Positions 28,292 through 38,109 are shown, counted from the first letter of the stretch. The stretch is 64,000 nt of DNA from Campylobacter sp. 2014D-0216 (GCF_014931215.1 NZ_CP063089.1:248001-312000); one strand, 5' to 3'. Notes: a model not told the origin generated them from the letters alone. Numbers and translations are program-made.

Positions 28292-28298
28292 TGATTAG
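28277..28298. terminator. Hairpin between feoB and tenA
   Basis: Perfect 10-base arms CTAATCATCA and TGATGATTAG separated by two bases, covering both convergent stop codons. The + strand continues into ATTTGCATTTTTT. Likely bidirectional terminator. Confidence 0.6.
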
Positions 28299-28960
28299 AT
28301 TTGCATTTTTTGCTCTAAAGAATGTTGCCAAAAAGCTACTTCAAGTCTTACCGTGGTGTAAAAAATCTCACTTAGTTTTTTAAATTTTTTCTCACTAACG
28401 CTATTGGTATAGGCGTTAAAAAAATCTTTAAAAGATCGAATTTCATCTTGAAATTCTTTACCTGAATAGGTCAAAACCCATTCTCTATAAGGATGGTTTT
28501 TTAATGCTGTTTCGTCTAAGTCATTATAAATAGTCTCTCCAATATAAGCATACCCTATAGCACATGCGCTTAATGCGCACAGCATATCTAAATAATCCCC
28601 GCTTTGTCCTACGCTTAATAAGTATCTTGTATAAGCGATATTAGTCAAACTTTCATCTTTATAGCTTAATGAATCAACATCTACACCAAGTTTTAAAATA
28701 CTCCTATGAAGCTCTAGTTCACCTTCTAGTGTATAATTTTGATTTTTAATGGCAAATTGAATTTCTTTAGCATTGTTTGCATTTAAAGCTAGCAAAGCAT
28801 AACACTTTGCATAATGATTTAAAAAAATATAATCTTGCTTTAGATAAAACAAAAACACTTCTTTTTCTAAGGTCCCATTTTGGAGTTTTTGTACAAATTC
28901 ATGATGAATGTATTTATCCCAAATGGCCTTGTTTTCTTTTATTAGTTTATCTAAAAGCAT
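28295..28960 (-). CDS. tenA: TenA/thiaminase II family protein
   Basis: 221-residue all-helical protein that hydrolyses aminopyrimidines for thiamine salvage, or thiamine itself. The catalytic cysteine lies in LCALSACAIGYAYIGE near residue 134, and the C-terminal conserved glutamate in FYTTVRLEVAFWQHSL. N-terminal FLFYLKQDYIFLNHYAK fits the family. No other thiamine genes in the window. Ribosome site AAAGGAAAAAT. Monocistronic. Confidence 0.85.
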   Translation of the reverse strand: MLLDKLIKENKAIWDKYIHHEFVQKLQNGTLEKEVFLFYLKQDYIFLNHYAKCYALLALNANNAKEIQFAIKNQNYTLEGELELHRSILKLGVDVDSLSYKDESLTNIAYTRYLLSVGQSGDYLDMLCALSACAIGYAYIGETIYNDLDETALKNHPYREWVLTYSGKEFQDEIRSFKDFFNAYTNSVSEKKFKKLSEIFYTTVRLEVAFWQHSLEQKMQI

Positions 28961-29079
28961 ATTTTTCCTTTCTTTAAATTAGACTTAGATTAAAGCTTTT
29001 ATTTAAACATAGATAATTAAATTTTTCGTAATAATTTTTAATTTTTGTTTTTTTAAACAAGAAATTTATTTTTTTATTG

Positions 29080-29085
29080 TAAAAT
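29080..29085 (+). promoter_or_regulatory. Putative -10 of acpP
   Basis: TAAAAT after a long T/A stretch, about 30 bases before the acpP ATG. Spacing is right, but the match is imperfect. The rest of 28961-29116 shows nothing I can name. Confidence 0.4.
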
Positions 29086-29116
29086 GTGGTTTAATTTTTT
29101 AAACTAGGAGATAAAA

Positions 29117-29350
29117 ATGGCAATTTTTGATGATGTTAAAAAAGTAGTTGTAGAGCAACTTAGCGTTGATGAAGATGCAGTAAAAATGGAATCTAAAATC
29201 ATTGAAGATTTAGGTGCTGATTCTTTAGATGTAGTTGAATTAGTTATGGCATTAGAAGAAAAATTTGATGTAGAAATTCCAGATAGCGATGCTGAAAAAC
29301 TTGTAAAAATTGAAGATGTTGTTAACTATATCGAAAATCTTCAAAAATAA
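29117..29350 (+). CDS. acpP: Acyl carrier protein
   Basis: 77-residue acidic ACP; the phosphopantetheine serine is in [16 protein letters not shown] (near residue 38). Strong AGGAG site. Heads the acpP-fabF-accA operon, the same order as in C. jejuni (Cj0441-0443). Substrate of the AcpS encoded at 12805. Confidence 0.97.
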   Translation: MAIFDDVKKVVVEQLSVDEDAVKMESKIIEDLGADSLDVVELVMALEEKFDVEIPDSDAEKLVKIEDVVNYIENLQK

Positions 29351-29381
29351 TTTTTAATTTTATATAAATAAGGAGTGCGGT

Positions 29382-30596
29382 TTGAAACGCGTTGTAGTAA
29401 CAGGTATAGGAATGATCAATGCCCTTGGCTTAGACAAAGATAGTTCGTTTAAGGCTATTTGTGATGGTAAAAGCGGTGTTGATAAAATCACTCTTTTTGA
29501 TACCACTGATTTTCCAGTGCAAATTGCTGCTGAAGTGAAAAATTTTGATCCTTTGAGTGTGTGTGATGCTAAAGAGGTTAAAAAGATAGACCGTTTTATT
29601 CAACTTGGTATTAAAGCAGCAAGAGAAGCTATGGAAGATGCTAAATTTGATGATACTTTAAATAAAGAAGAATTTGGTGTAGTTTCAGCAGCTGGTATAG
29701 GTGGTTTACCAAACATAGAAAAAAATTCTGTTACTTGTGCTCAGCGTGGACCGCGTAAAATTACTCCATTTTTTATACCTTCTGCTTTAGTAAACATGCT
29801 TGGTGGGATTATTTCGATCGAACATGGTTTACAAGGACCAAATATTTCTTGTGTTACAGCGTGTGCAGCAGGAACTCATGCCATAGGAGAAGCTTATAAA
29901 AGTATAGCTTTGGGCAATGCAGATAAAATGCTTGTAGTAGGTGCTGAAGCAGCTATTTGCGCTGTGGGTATAGGTGGTTTTGCTGCTATGAAAGCACTTT
30001 CTACTAGAAACGATGATCCAGCAACAGCATCAAGACCATTTGACAAAGAAAGAGATGGTTTTGTAATGGGTGAGGGTGCAGGTGCTTTAGTGTTTGAAGA
30101 GTATGAAGCTGCTAAAAAGCGTGGTGCAAAAATTTATGCTGAGTTAGTTGGTTTTGGAGAAAGTGCAGATGCACATCATATCACTTCGCCTACTTTAGAA
30201 GGACCGTTACGTGCTATGAAAAAAGCATTAAAAATGGCGGGAAATCCAAAGGTAGATTATATCAATGCGCATGGAACTTCTACTCCAGTTAATGATAAAA
30301 ACGAAACGGCAGCGATTAAAGAGCTTTTTAAGGATCAAATTCCTTTAGTAAGTTCTACAAAGGGTCAGACAGGACATTGTCTAGGTGCTGCTGGTGCTAT
30401 TGAAGCTGTTATTTCTTTAATGGCGCTTGATCAAGGTGTATTGCCGCCAACGATCAATCAAATTACAGCAGATGAAAATTGTGATCTTGACTATATACCA
30501 AATACCGCAAGAAGAAGCGAAGTCAATGTTGTAATGAGTAATTCTTTTGGTTTTGGTGGAACTAATGGTTGTGTAATTTTCAAAAAAGTAGATTAA
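29382..30596 (+). CDS. fabF: 3-oxoacyl-[acyl-carrier-protein] synthase II (TTG start)
   Basis: Condensing enzyme of fatty-acid elongation, 404 residues. Catalytic cysteine in [12 protein letters not shown], histidines in [11 protein letters not shown] and [13 protein letters not shown], and C-terminal [10 protein letters not shown] are present. Start is a TTG at 29382 with AAGGAG eight bases upstream, giving [16 protein letters not shown]; no ATG or GTG nearby would include this strand. Ends one base before the accA start. Confidence 0.95.
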   Translation: MKRVVVTGIGMINALGLDKDSSFKAICDGKSGVDKITLFDTTDFPVQIAAEVKNFDPLSVCDAKEVKKIDRFIQLGIKAAREAMEDAKFDDTLNKEEFGVVSAAGIGGLPNIEKNSVTCAQRGPRKITPFFIPSALVNMLGGIISIEHGLQGPNISCVTACAAGTHAIGEAYKSIALGNADKMLVVGAEAAICAVGIGGFAAMKALSTRNDDPATASRPFDKERDGFVMGEGAGALVFEEYEAAKKRGAKIYAELVGFGESADAHHITSPTLEGPLRAMKKALKMAGNPKVDYINAHGTSTPVNDKNETAAIKELFKDQIPLVSSTKGQTGHCLGAAGAIEAVISLMALDQGVLPPTINQITADENCDLDYIPNTARRSEVNVVMSNSFGFGGTNGCVIFKKVD

Positions 30597-30597
30597 T

Positions 30598-31533
30598 ATG
30601 GCTTCTTATTTAGATTTTGAAAAAAATATTCAGCAAATTGATGAAGATTTAGCAAATGCTAAAATCAAAGGCGATGAGGAAGCGGTAAAAATTCTAGAAA
30701 AAAACCTTGAAAAAGAAACTCAAAAAGTTTATAAAAATTTAAGTGATTATCAACGTTTGCAGCTTGCAAGACATCCTGACCGTCCTTATGCGCTTGATTA
30801 TATTCAAGCTATATTAACTGATGCGTATGAAATCCATGGCGATCGTGCTTTTAGAGATGATCCTGCCATTGTGTGTTATGCAGGTTATATAGGTGGAAAA
30901 AAAATCATCGTTATAGGAGAACAAAAGGGTAGAGGTACCAAAGATAAACTTCATAGAAATTTTGGTATGCCTCATCCTGAAGGTTATAGAAAAGCTCTTA
31001 GAGTAGCAAAAATGGCTGAAAAATTTGACATACCGGTATTGTTTTTGGTGGATACTCCGGGTGCTTATCCAGGTGTAGGTGCTGAAGAGCGTGGTCAAAG
31101 CGAGGCTATAGCTAGAAATTTATATGAGTTGAGCAGTTTAAAAACCATTACCATTGCAGTAGTTATAGGCGAAGGTGGAAGCGGTGGAGCTTTGGCTATA
31201 GGTGTTGCAGATAAATTAGCTATGATGAAAAATTCTGTATTTTCTGTTATTTCTCCAGAGGGGTGTGCGGCTATTTTATGGAATGATCCATCAAAAAGCG
31301 AAGCTGCGACTAAAGCCATGAAAGTAACCGCTGATGATTTAAAAACTCAAGGTCTCATAGATGATGTTATCGAAGAGCCAATAAGCGGAGCACATAGAGA
31401 TAAAGAAAGTGCTATGAAAAATTTAAGTGATTATGTTTTAAATGCTTTAAATGAGTTGGAAAAACATGACAAACGTGAATTAGCTGCATTAAGAATGCAA
31501 AAAATCTTTAAATTCGGAGCTTTTTCTGAATAA
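30598..31533 (+). CDS. accA: Acetyl-CoA carboxylase carboxyltransferase subunit alpha
   Basis: 311 residues. Together with AccD it transfers the carboxyl group from biotin to acetyl-CoA to make malonyl-CoA. N-terminal coiled region ([17 protein letters not shown]), [12 protein letters not shown], the crotonase-like core with [20 protein letters not shown], and [17 protein letters not shown] are present. Last gene of the acpP-fabF-accA operon; a hairpin follows its stop. Confidence 0.95.
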   Translation: MASYLDFEKNIQQIDEDLANAKIKGDEEAVKILEKNLEKETQKVYKNLSDYQRLQLARHPDRPYALDYIQAILTDAYEIHGDRAFRDDPAIVCYAGYIGGKKIIVIGEQKGRGTKDKLHRNFGMPHPEGYRKALRVAKMAEKFDIPVLFLVDTPGAYPGVGAEERGQSEAIARNLYELSSLKTITIAVVIGEGGSGGALAIGVADKLAMMKNSVFSVISPEGCAAILWNDPSKSEAATKAMKVTADDLKTQGLIDDVIEEPISGAHRDKESAMKNLSDYVLNALNELEKHDKRELAALRMQKIFKFGAFSE

Positions 31534-31556
31534 TTTGCATTTTTATGCAAATTTCA
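31532..31556 (+). terminator. Hairpin after accA
   Basis: Stem ATTTGCAT/ATGCAAAT (31533-31540 and 31545-31552), extendable by one A-T pair, with a TTTT loop and a short T-rich tail. Probable terminator of the fatty-acid operon. Confidence 0.5.
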
Positions 31557-31578
31557 ACTTATTTTAAAAAAACTCTTG

Positions 31579-31584
31579 TATAAT
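31579..31584 (+). promoter_or_regulatory. -10 box of tRNA-Phe
   Basis: TTG followed by TATAAT, 17 bases before the tRNA 5' end: an extended -10 in the expected place for a tRNA promoter. Confidence 0.65.
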
Positions 31585-31601
31585 TACAACTTCAATTCAG
31601 T

Positions 31602-31677
31602 GGTTGGATAGCTCAGTCGGTAGAGCAGCAGACTGAAAATCTGCGTGTCGGCAGTTCGATTCTGCCTCTAACCACCA
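31602..31677 (+). tRNA. tRNA-Phe (anticodon GAA), CCA encoded
   Basis: 76 bases fold as a cloverleaf. Acceptor GGTTGGA pairs with TCTAACC (one G-T), the anticodon stem GCAGA/TCTGC encloses loop CTGAAAA with GAA, and the T arm is GGCAG-TTCGATT-CTGCC. Discriminator A and genomic CCA follow at 31674-31677. The DUF455 gene on the other strand ends three bases later, so the tRNA fold may also block read-through. Confidence 0.97.
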
Positions 31678-31679
31678 TT

Positions 31680-32477
31680 TTATTTTTTGTTATAAAAACT
31701 TTCTAATTCTTGAAGTTCACTCTCTTTAAATCCGGCTTGAATTCTAGCTTTTTTATTGTAGATTTTTCCTAAAAGATTGAATTCTTTATATTCAGCGCAA
31801 AGATCAAGGTAGTTATCGTGTTCTTTTTTAGCGTAATTCCACCAAAAATCGCCTTTGCTTACGTGTTTTATCTCATCATTTAGTATAATTGTAAAAATTT
31901 CATTAAATAGACTTTTTATAGGATGATTTGCGGTGTTTAATTTTTCCAAAACAAAAGGATTAGCATCAAGCCCTTTTGCTTCAAGCCCTCTGTGAACTAT
32001 GCCCATTCTGTGAGCAAGATTATCTTTGGTTAAAAATAGTGCTTTTTCAAGATTATCGTGCGCATGAAAATCTCCATATTTAAAACCTAATTCATTTAAA
32101 GCATTTTCTAAAAGTAAAAAATGCTTGATTTCCTCATCAGCCACTTCAAGCCAGTCTTGATAAAATTTTAATGGCAAGTTTTTAAATCTATAACTAGCAT
32201 CTAAAGCCAAGTTTATAGCACTATATTCTATATGTGCAACTGAATGTAAGATTTTGGCTAAAGATAGAATGCTATTTGCTTCTTTTGGACGCCTGATTTT
32301 CATAGGATGAAGGATTTTAACTTGTGAATTTTCACAAATGATGGCTTTACGGGTATGGTCAAAATCGCACTTATTTGCTTTAAAGTCATCGTAGAAATTT
32401 TTAAAATCATGGATTTTTTGAAAAATATCTTTTTGATATAAAATTTTTTCCAAATCATTAAAAAAATTTCTCGCCAT
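31680..32477 (-). CDS. DUF455 ferritin-like protein
   Basis: 265 residues. The helical ferritin-like core has paired metal-ligand patterns: SVAHIEYSAINLALDASYRF, VADEEIKHFLLLE and ILNDEIKHVSKGDFWWNY each supply Glu/His residues in E-x-x-H spacing. This matches DUF455, a diiron-like family of unknown reaction found across proteobacteria; some relatives act in tRNA hydroxylation (MiaE-like), which is not established here. Transcribed toward tRNA-Phe and divergently from kpsM. Confidence 0.78.
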   Translation of the reverse strand: MARNFFNDLEKILYQKDIFQKIHDFKNFYDDFKANKCDFDHTRKAIICENSQVKILHPMKIRRPKEANSILSLAKILHSVAHIEYSAINLALDASYRFKNLPLKFYQDWLEVADEEIKHFLLLENALNELGFKYGDFHAHDNLEKALFLTKDNLAHRMGIVHRGLEAKGLDANPFVLEKLNTANHPIKSLFNEIFTIILNDEIKHVSKGDFWWNYAKKEHDNYLDLCAEYKEFNLLGKIYNKKARIQAGFKESELQELESFYNKK

Positions 32478-32495
32478 TTTTCAACCTTTGTTAAA

Positions 32496-32521
32496 TATAA
32501 TATAAGATAAAAAAGTATAAT
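32496..32521 (+). promoter_or_regulatory. Two candidate -10 boxes of the kps operon
   Basis: TATAAT at 32496-32501 and again at 32516-32521, both in AT-rich sequence upstream of kpsM (ATG 32560). Either could start the capsule export operon. A divergent promoter for the DUF455 gene should share this gap. Confidence 0.5.
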
Positions 32522-32559
32522 ATAAAAATTTTGAAAATTTAAAAAGGTTTGCTAAAAAT

Positions 32560-33336
32560 ATGTTAAATGTCATTCATGCTCTTTTTTTTAGAGAGTTAAA
32601 GACAAGATTTGGTATCAATAAATATCTAGGCTATTTTTGGGTGATTGGTGAACCTATGATGGTGGTTTTAGTAATTACTTCTATAGTTGCACTTATTAGA
32701 GAATTTCATCATCAAATCATGCCCGAAGGTGTTTCTATCTTTTTATTTTTAGCAGTAGGTATTATACCTTTTTTTATGTTTAGAAGTATTATTACCCAAC
32801 TTTTAAATGGTATCAGTTCTAACCTGACTTTATTTGCGTATAAACCTGTTCGTCCCATACATGTGTTTGTTGCTAGAACCATGCTTGAGTTTTGTATTTA
32901 TTTTACTATTTTTATTTGTGTAATGTTTTTAGCAGGTTGGTTTTTACATATGCAAGTGATACCTAAGCATTTTTTAGAAGTGTTATTTTCGATTTTTTTA
33001 CTTGTAATGTTTGGTTTTGCCTTAGGGCTTTGTTTTGCTATAGCAGGGCATTTTGCAGAGCCTTTAAAAATGGCATTAAATTATTTAAATATAGTACTAT
33101 ACTGGACAGCCTTGGTGGTATTTCCTATATGGATAGTGCCAAAACCTATTTTGGATATTTTGTATTATAATCCGCTTTTGCATATTATGGAGCTTTTAAA
33201 ATATAATTTTTTTCAAAATTACCCTTTGCTTGATGATTATAACTATTACTATCCTATTGCATGTTTAAGTGTGATTTTATTTTTAGGATTGTTTTTTTAT
33301 TATTTTACTAGAGAAAAGTTGATAGCAGTACGATGA
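32560..33336 (+). CDS. kpsM: Capsule ABC transporter permease
   Basis: 258-residue ABC-2 type membrane permease with six predicted helices; N-terminal FFRELKTRFGINKYLGYFWVIGEP is the family signature. With KpsT it exports lipid-linked capsular polysaccharide across the inner membrane. First gene of kpsM-T-E-D-F, all overlapping or nearly so. Its stop overlaps the kpsT start by 4 bases. Confidence 0.95.
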   Translation: MLNVIHALFFRELKTRFGINKYLGYFWVIGEPMMVVLVITSIVALIREFHHQIMPEGVSIFLFLAVGIIPFFMFRSIITQLLNGISSNLTLFAYKPVRPIHVFVARTMLEFCIYFTIFICVMFLAGWFLHMQVIPKHFLEVLFSIFLLVMFGFALGLCFAIAGHFAEPLKMALNYLNIVLYWTALVVFPIWIVPKPILDILYYNPLLHIMELLKYNFFQNYPLLDDYNYYYPIACLSVILFLGLFFYYFTREKLIAVR

Positions 33337-34007
33337 TAAAATTAGTTAATTTAACCAAATCTTTTCCTTTGCGTAATGGTGAAAGACATTATGTTTTTAG
33401 AAATTTAAATTTTGAATTTCCTGAAAACTGCAGTATAGGTTTGATGGGACGTAATGGTGCTGGAAAATCCACCTTAATGAAGCTTTTAAGTGGTTCATTG
33501 CTTCCTGATAGAGGTAAAATTATAACTAATAAAAAACTTTCTTGGCCTTTAGGCTTAGCAGGAGCTTTTCAGCACAGACTCTCAGCAAGAGACAATGCAC
33601 GTTTTGTTGCAAGAGTGTATGGCTATAAAGGAAAAACTTTAGAAGAAAAGATTAAATTTGTAGAAGATTTTGCTGAGCTTGGTAAATTTTTTGATGAGCC
33701 TATGAATACTTACTCAGCAGGCATGAGCGCTAGGATTTCTTTTGGTTTAAGTATGGCGTTTGATTTTGATTATTATCTAATCGATGAAGCAGGTGCGGTG
33801 GGGGATCCTAAATTTAGAGAAAAAAGCACTAAGATCTATAAAGAAAAACTTAGCCAATCAAAAGTTATTATGGTTTCACATAATGTAGCTGAAATTAAAC
33901 AATGGTGTGATAAAATTATATTCATGCAAGATGGACAAGCTACGATATATGATGATGTAGATGAGGGTATAGCAGTGTATCAAGGAAAAATAAATGCAAA
34001 AAAATGA
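33333..34007 (+). CDS. kpsT: Capsule ABC transporter ATP-binding protein
   Basis: 224 residues. Walker A GRNGAGKST near residue 40, ABC signature region YSAGMSARISFGLSM, and Walker B YYLIDEAGAVGD with the degenerate post-Walker glutamate typical of the KpsT/Wzt group. Powers KpsM. ATGA overlap with kpsM; 14-base overlap with kpsE. Confidence 0.95.
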   Translation: MIKLVNLTKSFPLRNGERHYVFRNLNFEFPENCSIGLMGRNGAGKSTLMKLLSGSLLPDRGKIITNKKLSWPLGLAGAFQHRLSARDNARFVARVYGYKGKTLEEKIKFVEDFAELGKFFDEPMNTYSAGMSARISFGLSMAFDFDYYLIDEAGAVGDPKFREKSTKIYKEKLSQSKVIMVSHNVAEIKQWCDKIIFMQDGQATIYDDVDEGIAVYQGKINAKK

Positions 34008-35112
34008 GTTGTTGAAAAAACTTAAAAATTTAGAAATATTATATTCTTTTAAATTGGTATTAATTTTAACCGCACTAGTGGTATTTTACTATGTCTTTAT
34101 AGCAGCCAATCGCTATGTAAGCGAAAGTGTGTTAAGTGTAAAATCAACCACGGGCGATAGTGGCGCTATCACTGGTATAGCTGCTTTTTTGACTAACAAT
34201 TCTTTTTCAAGTGATGATATTAATTATCTAAAATCTTATATTCATTCTTTAGATATGTTAAATATTTTAGAAGAGAAAATTCAAATTCGTGAACTTTATC
34301 AAAAACAAAAACTTGATTTTTTTTATAGCATTGCACCAAATGCAGACCAAGAAGATTTTTTAGAGTATTATCAAAGCCGTGTTAAAATTATCCAGGATAA
34401 TTCTTTTAATGGAATTTTAAGGGTTGAAGTGGAAGGCTTTGACCCACAAAGTGCTCATTTAATCGCTTCGACGATAGTAAAAGAAAGTGAAAAATTTATT
34501 AATGAAATTTCTCATAAAGCAGCACGAGATCAAATGCAATTTGCTGAAGAAGAGCTTTTGCAGTTTAAAAAAAGATACCAAAAAGCTAAAGATGCACTTT
34601 TAGCCTTTCAAAATAAATATGGAGTATTTGATCCACTCAAACAAGCAGAAGGCACTTTAAAACTCATAGCTGAGCTTGAATCAAGAATAGCCGCAAAAGA
34701 AGCAGAACTTTTGATGATGCAAAGTTATATTAATGATAATGCACCGCAAATTGTGACAATCAAAAGTGAAATAGATGCATTAAAAAAACAACTTCAAAAA
34801 GAAAAATCCAAAGTTTCTTCACCAAAATCTTCTCAAAAGCTTAATGATCTTGCAGCTAAATTTCAAGATCTAACTATAGAAGCAGGTTTTGCAGAGAGCG
34901 CTTACACTGCTGCATTAAAAGCTTATGAGAGTGCTAGGATAGAGGCTTTAAGAAAGATCAAACAAGTTGTGATTGTACAAAGTCCAAGTTTACCACAAAG
35001 TGCAAAATACCCAGAAGCTTTGTATAATATACTTACGGCTTTTATGATTTTGTCTTTGATATTTGGAATTGTAAAATTTGTTAAAATGATTATAGAGGAG
35101 CATAGATACTAA
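33994..35112 (+). CDS. kpsE: Capsule export inner-membrane/periplasmic protein
   Basis: 372 residues of the polysaccharide co-polymerase type: N-terminal membrane helix (about 17-36, FKLVLILTALVVFYYVFIA), a long periplasmic region with coiled coil (about 170-275), and a C-terminal helix (about 345-365) after the conserved proline stretch SPSLPQSAKYPEAL. Couples KpsMT to the outer-membrane channel KpsD. The kpsD ATG starts on its last base. Confidence 0.93.
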   Translation: MQKNELLKKLKNLEILYSFKLVLILTALVVFYYVFIAANRYVSESVLSVKSTTGDSGAITGIAAFLTNNSFSSDDINYLKSYIHSLDMLNILEEKIQIRELYQKQKLDFFYSIAPNADQEDFLEYYQSRVKIIQDNSFNGILRVEVEGFDPQSAHLIASTIVKESEKFINEISHKAARDQMQFAEEELLQFKKRYQKAKDALLAFQNKYGVFDPLKQAEGTLKLIAELESRIAAKEAELLMMQSYINDNAPQIVTIKSEIDALKKQLQKEKSKVSSPKSSQKLNDLAAKFQDLTIEAGFAESAYTAALKAYESARIEALRKIKQVVIVQSPSLPQSAKYPEALYNILTAFMILSLIFGIVKFVKMIIEEHRY

Positions 35113-36755
35113 TGAAAAAGTTATTTTTATTTTTAATTTTACCTTTGTTTTTATTTTCTGCGGTAGATGTTTCTCAAATCGCAAAAATTCAAAGTCAAAA
35201 CCAAAGCATGGAACCACAAATAATAAATTACGACTATAATCAAAGTGATATAAATCAAACTGCAACTAAGGTTTTTGGTGCACATTTATTTAATGGAAAC
35301 TTTACTAAATTTACCCAACACGTTTATAACCCTGATTATAAACTAGCAGTAGGTGATAGGATTAATGTAAAAATTTGGGGTGCGGTAGAGTTTATACAAA
35401 CATTAACGGTAGATTCTCAAGGCAATATCTTTATACCTAAAGTTGGCGCGATTAATCTTTTAGGCGTGAAAAATAGTGCTTTGGTGCAAGTTATCACAAA
35501 AGCGATTAATAAAATTTACAAAAGCAATGTCTATGTATATGCAGATATGGATATTTATCAAAATGTTTCAGTATTTGTCACAGGAAATGTGAATCAACCA
35601 GGACTTTATCAAGGATTGAGTTCAGATTCTATCATACAGTATTTAGATAAAGCACGCGGGATTAATTTGGAATATGGTAGTTTTAGAGATATTCAAATTT
35701 TAAGAGATAATAAAGTCATTAAAAAAGTAGATTTGTATGATTTTTTACTTAAAGGTCAGATGGATTTATTTCCTTTTAGAATGGGAGATGTGATTTTAGT
35801 AGGTAGTGTGCAAAAATATGTATTTGTAGAAGGAGATGTACAAAAGCCTTTTAGATTTGAACTTAGCAATGATATTTTAAATTTAGAAGATATAGCTAGA
35901 GTCGCAGGTGCTAAGCCTATAGTTACCAACGCAGTAGTAAAAAGCTATAGAGAAGATCACAAGCTTCATGTGCAAGCTTATAGTAAAAAGCAGTTTTTAG
36001 GTGTAGGTTTGCATAATGGCGATGAGATAGAATTTAGACCCGATTATACAGCGCAAAACATTAGCATTAGTATAGAAGGTGAGCATAATGGTTTGCATTC
36101 GGTGGTGATAAGAAAAGGCACAACCTTAGCAGAGCTTGCTAAAATGATCGCAGTCAATGAACAATCAAACATTAATGCTTTGCAAGTTTTTAGAAAAAGT
36201 GTGGCAGCCACGCAAAAACAGTTAATAGAAGCTCAACTCAAAGAACTTGAAACACTAGCTTTAACTAGTTCTTCAGTTAATGCTGAACAAGCTAGCATTA
36301 GAGCTACTCAAGCTAAGACTATTTTAGAATTTATTGCACGTGCAAAGCAAGCTCAGCCAAAAGGACAGATCGTTATTGATAATGTTAAAGCGTATAATTC
36401 TATAGTATTAGAAGAAGGTGATGTGGTAAATGTACCTAGTAAAAATAATCTTGTTTTGGTTCAAGGTGAAGTTTCTATACCAGGTGCATTTGTATATATG
36501 GATAAAGAAAAATTAAGATATTATATTAACCTAGCGGGTGGCTTTAGCGATAGAGCTGATATATCAAGAGTTTTGGTGATTAATGCTAATGGTAAAGCAA
36601 CTAAATACAGCGGTAGAAGTTCAGCAGATATCAAAGCAGGAGATTCGATTTTAGTTTTACCGAAAGTAGACAGTCAAAATTTACAAATTTTTAGCATGTT
36701 AACACAAATTTTATATCAAATTGCGATTGCAACTAATGTAGTGTTAAATATATAG
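35112..36755 (+). CDS. kpsD: Capsule export outer-membrane/periplasmic protein
   Basis: 547 residues with a signal peptide (MKKLFLFLILPLFLFSAV). A polysaccharide-export domain follows (LAVGDRINVKIWGAVEFIQT, near residue 75), then SLBB beta-grasp repeats (VFVTGNVNQPGLYQGL, VLVQGEVSIPGAFVY). No lipobox cysteine at the cleavage site, unlike Wza. Forms the outer part of the group-2 capsule export path with KpsE. Confidence 0.92.
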   Translation: MKKLFLFLILPLFLFSAVDVSQIAKIQSQNQSMEPQIINYDYNQSDINQTATKVFGAHLFNGNFTKFTQHVYNPDYKLAVGDRINVKIWGAVEFIQTLTVDSQGNIFIPKVGAINLLGVKNSALVQVITKAINKIYKSNVYVYADMDIYQNVSVFVTGNVNQPGLYQGLSSDSIIQYLDKARGINLEYGSFRDIQILRDNKVIKKVDLYDFLLKGQMDLFPFRMGDVILVGSVQKYVFVEGDVQKPFRFELSNDILNLEDIARVAGAKPIVTNAVVKSYREDHKLHVQAYSKKQFLGVGLHNGDEIEFRPDYTAQNISISIEGEHNGLHSVVIRKGTTLAELAKMIAVNEQSNINALQVFRKSVAATQKQLIEAQLKELETLALTSSSVNAEQASIRATQAKTILEFIARAKQAQPKGQIVIDNVKAYNSIVLEEGDVVNVPSKNNLVLVQGEVSIPGAFVYMDKEKLRYYINLAGGFSDRADISRVLVINANGKATKYSGRSSADIKAGDSILVLPKVDSQNLQIFSMLTQILYQIAIATNVVLNI

Positions 36756-36763
36756 GATTTTCA

Positions 36764-37720
36764 ATGAGCCAAATAGATGCGATTAAAATAGCCAAAGAAG
36801 TTTTTGAAATCGAATCAAAAACGATTTTAGATTTATGCGACACCTTAAATGAGGAATTTAGTAAAGCAGTTGAGTTGATTTTGTCTATTAAAGGCAGGTG
36901 TGTTGTAAGTGGTATGGGTAAGTCAGGTCATGTAGGAGCCAAGATAGCTGCAACTTTAGCTAGTACAGGCACCCCGAGTTTTTTTATGCATCCGGGTGAA
37001 GCATTGCATGGAGATCTTGGAATGATCGCGAGTGAAGACGTGCTTTTGGCTATTTCAAATTCAGGAGAAACCGAAGAGGTTTTAAAGCTCATACCAGTGA
37101 TCAAAAAAAGAAAAATTCCTTTGATTGTCATGGCGGGAGATCAAAACTCTACCTTAGCAAAACAGGCTGATATTTTTATCAATATCGCGGTAAAAAAAGA
37201 AGCATGCCCACTTCAACTTGCTCCAACTTCATCTACCACCGCTACTTTGGCAATGGGCGATGCCATAGCAGTGGCTTTAATGAAAGCAAGGAATTTTAAA
37301 CCCGATGATTTTGCGTTATTTCACCCAGGAGGAAGCTTAGGTAAAAAGCTTTTAACCAAAGTAGGTGATTTGATGGTATCAAGCAACCTGCCTATAGTCA
37401 GCCCTAACAGTGAATTTAACGAATTAGTTGATGTGATGACTAGTGGTAAATTGGGACTTTGTATAGTTGTTGAAAATGAAAAATTAGTTGGGATTATCAC
37501 AGATGGGGACTTAAGAAGAGCATTAAGAGCAAATGATAAGCCAAGATTTGACTTTAAAGCCAAAGAAATCATGAGCGAGAGTCCAAAAACCATAGAAGCA
37601 AGTGCCATGGCAAGCGAAGCAGAAGAGTTGATGCTAAAACATAAGATCAAAGAAATTGTTGTTACACAAAATGAAAAAATAGCAGGTATTATACAACTTT
37701 ATGCGATAGGAAATGTGTGA
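36764..37720 (+). CDS. kpsF: Arabinose-5-phosphate isomerase (capsule copy)
   Basis: Makes D-arabinose 5-phosphate from ribulose 5-phosphate for Kdo, the linker sugar of group-2 capsules. 318 residues: SIS domain (about 30-165; SGMGKSGHVGAKIAATLAST and ISNSGETEE) followed by two CBS domains (about 200-318; SGKLGLCIVVENEKLVGIIT). Closes the export operon; the next gene begins on its stop codon. Confidence 0.94.
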   Translation: MSQIDAIKIAKEVFEIESKTILDLCDTLNEEFSKAVELILSIKGRCVVSGMGKSGHVGAKIAATLASTGTPSFFMHPGEALHGDLGMIASEDVLLAISNSGETEEVLKLIPVIKKRKIPLIVMAGDQNSTLAKQADIFINIAVKKEACPLQLAPTSSTTATLAMGDAIAVALMKARNFKPDDFALFHPGGSLGKKLLTKVGDLMVSSNLPIVSPNSEFNELVDVMTSGKLGLCIVVENEKLVGIITDGDLRRALRANDKPRFDFKAKEIMSESPKTIEASAMASEAEELMLKHKIKEIVVTQNEKIAGIIQLYAIGNV

Positions 37721-38109
37721 TGGTCACGGTTATTACATTTGGAACTTTTGATTTGTTTCACTATGGACATTTAAGAATTTTAGAAAGGGCGAGCGAGTTG
37801 GGCGATAGGCTTGTTGTAGGAGTTTCTTCAGATATGTTAAATTTTGCAAAAAAGGGACGAAAGCCTATTTGTAGCGAATGTGAGAGAATGAAAATTATTT
37901 CAGCATTAAAATGTGTTGATGAGGTTTTTTTAGAGGAGTCTTTAGAGCTTAAAGAAGAATATATTAAAAAATATCAAGCTAATATTTTGGTTATGGGGGA
38001 TGATTGGAAGGGAAAATTTGACTGTTTTGATAAAATATGTGATGTTGTGTATTTAGAAAGAACACCTAGTATTTCTACTACTGAAATTATAGAAATGATT
38101 AAGACATGA
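37720..38109 (+). CDS. Glycerol-phosphate cytidylyltransferase-like protein (TagD family)
   Basis: 129-residue nucleotidyltransferase: GTFDLFHYGHLRILERA carries the HxGH motif and RTPSISTTEIIE the C-terminal signature. The family makes CDP-glycerol from CTP and glycerol phosphate. Next to it are a LicD-like protein and a glycerophosphotransferase, so a teichoic-type, glycerol-phosphate-containing capsule is likely; C. jejuni HS:1 is a known example of such a polymer. A GTG at 37717 is also in frame, but the ATG at 37720 overlapping the kpsF stop (TGATG) is preferred. CDP-ethanolamine synthesis is an alternative. Confidence 0.8.
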   Translation: MVTVITFGTFDLFHYGHLRILERASELGDRLVVGVSSDMLNFAKKGRKPICSECERMKIISALKCVDEVFLEESLELKEEYIKKYQANILVMGDDWKGKFDCFDKICDVVYLERTPSISTTEIIEMIKT

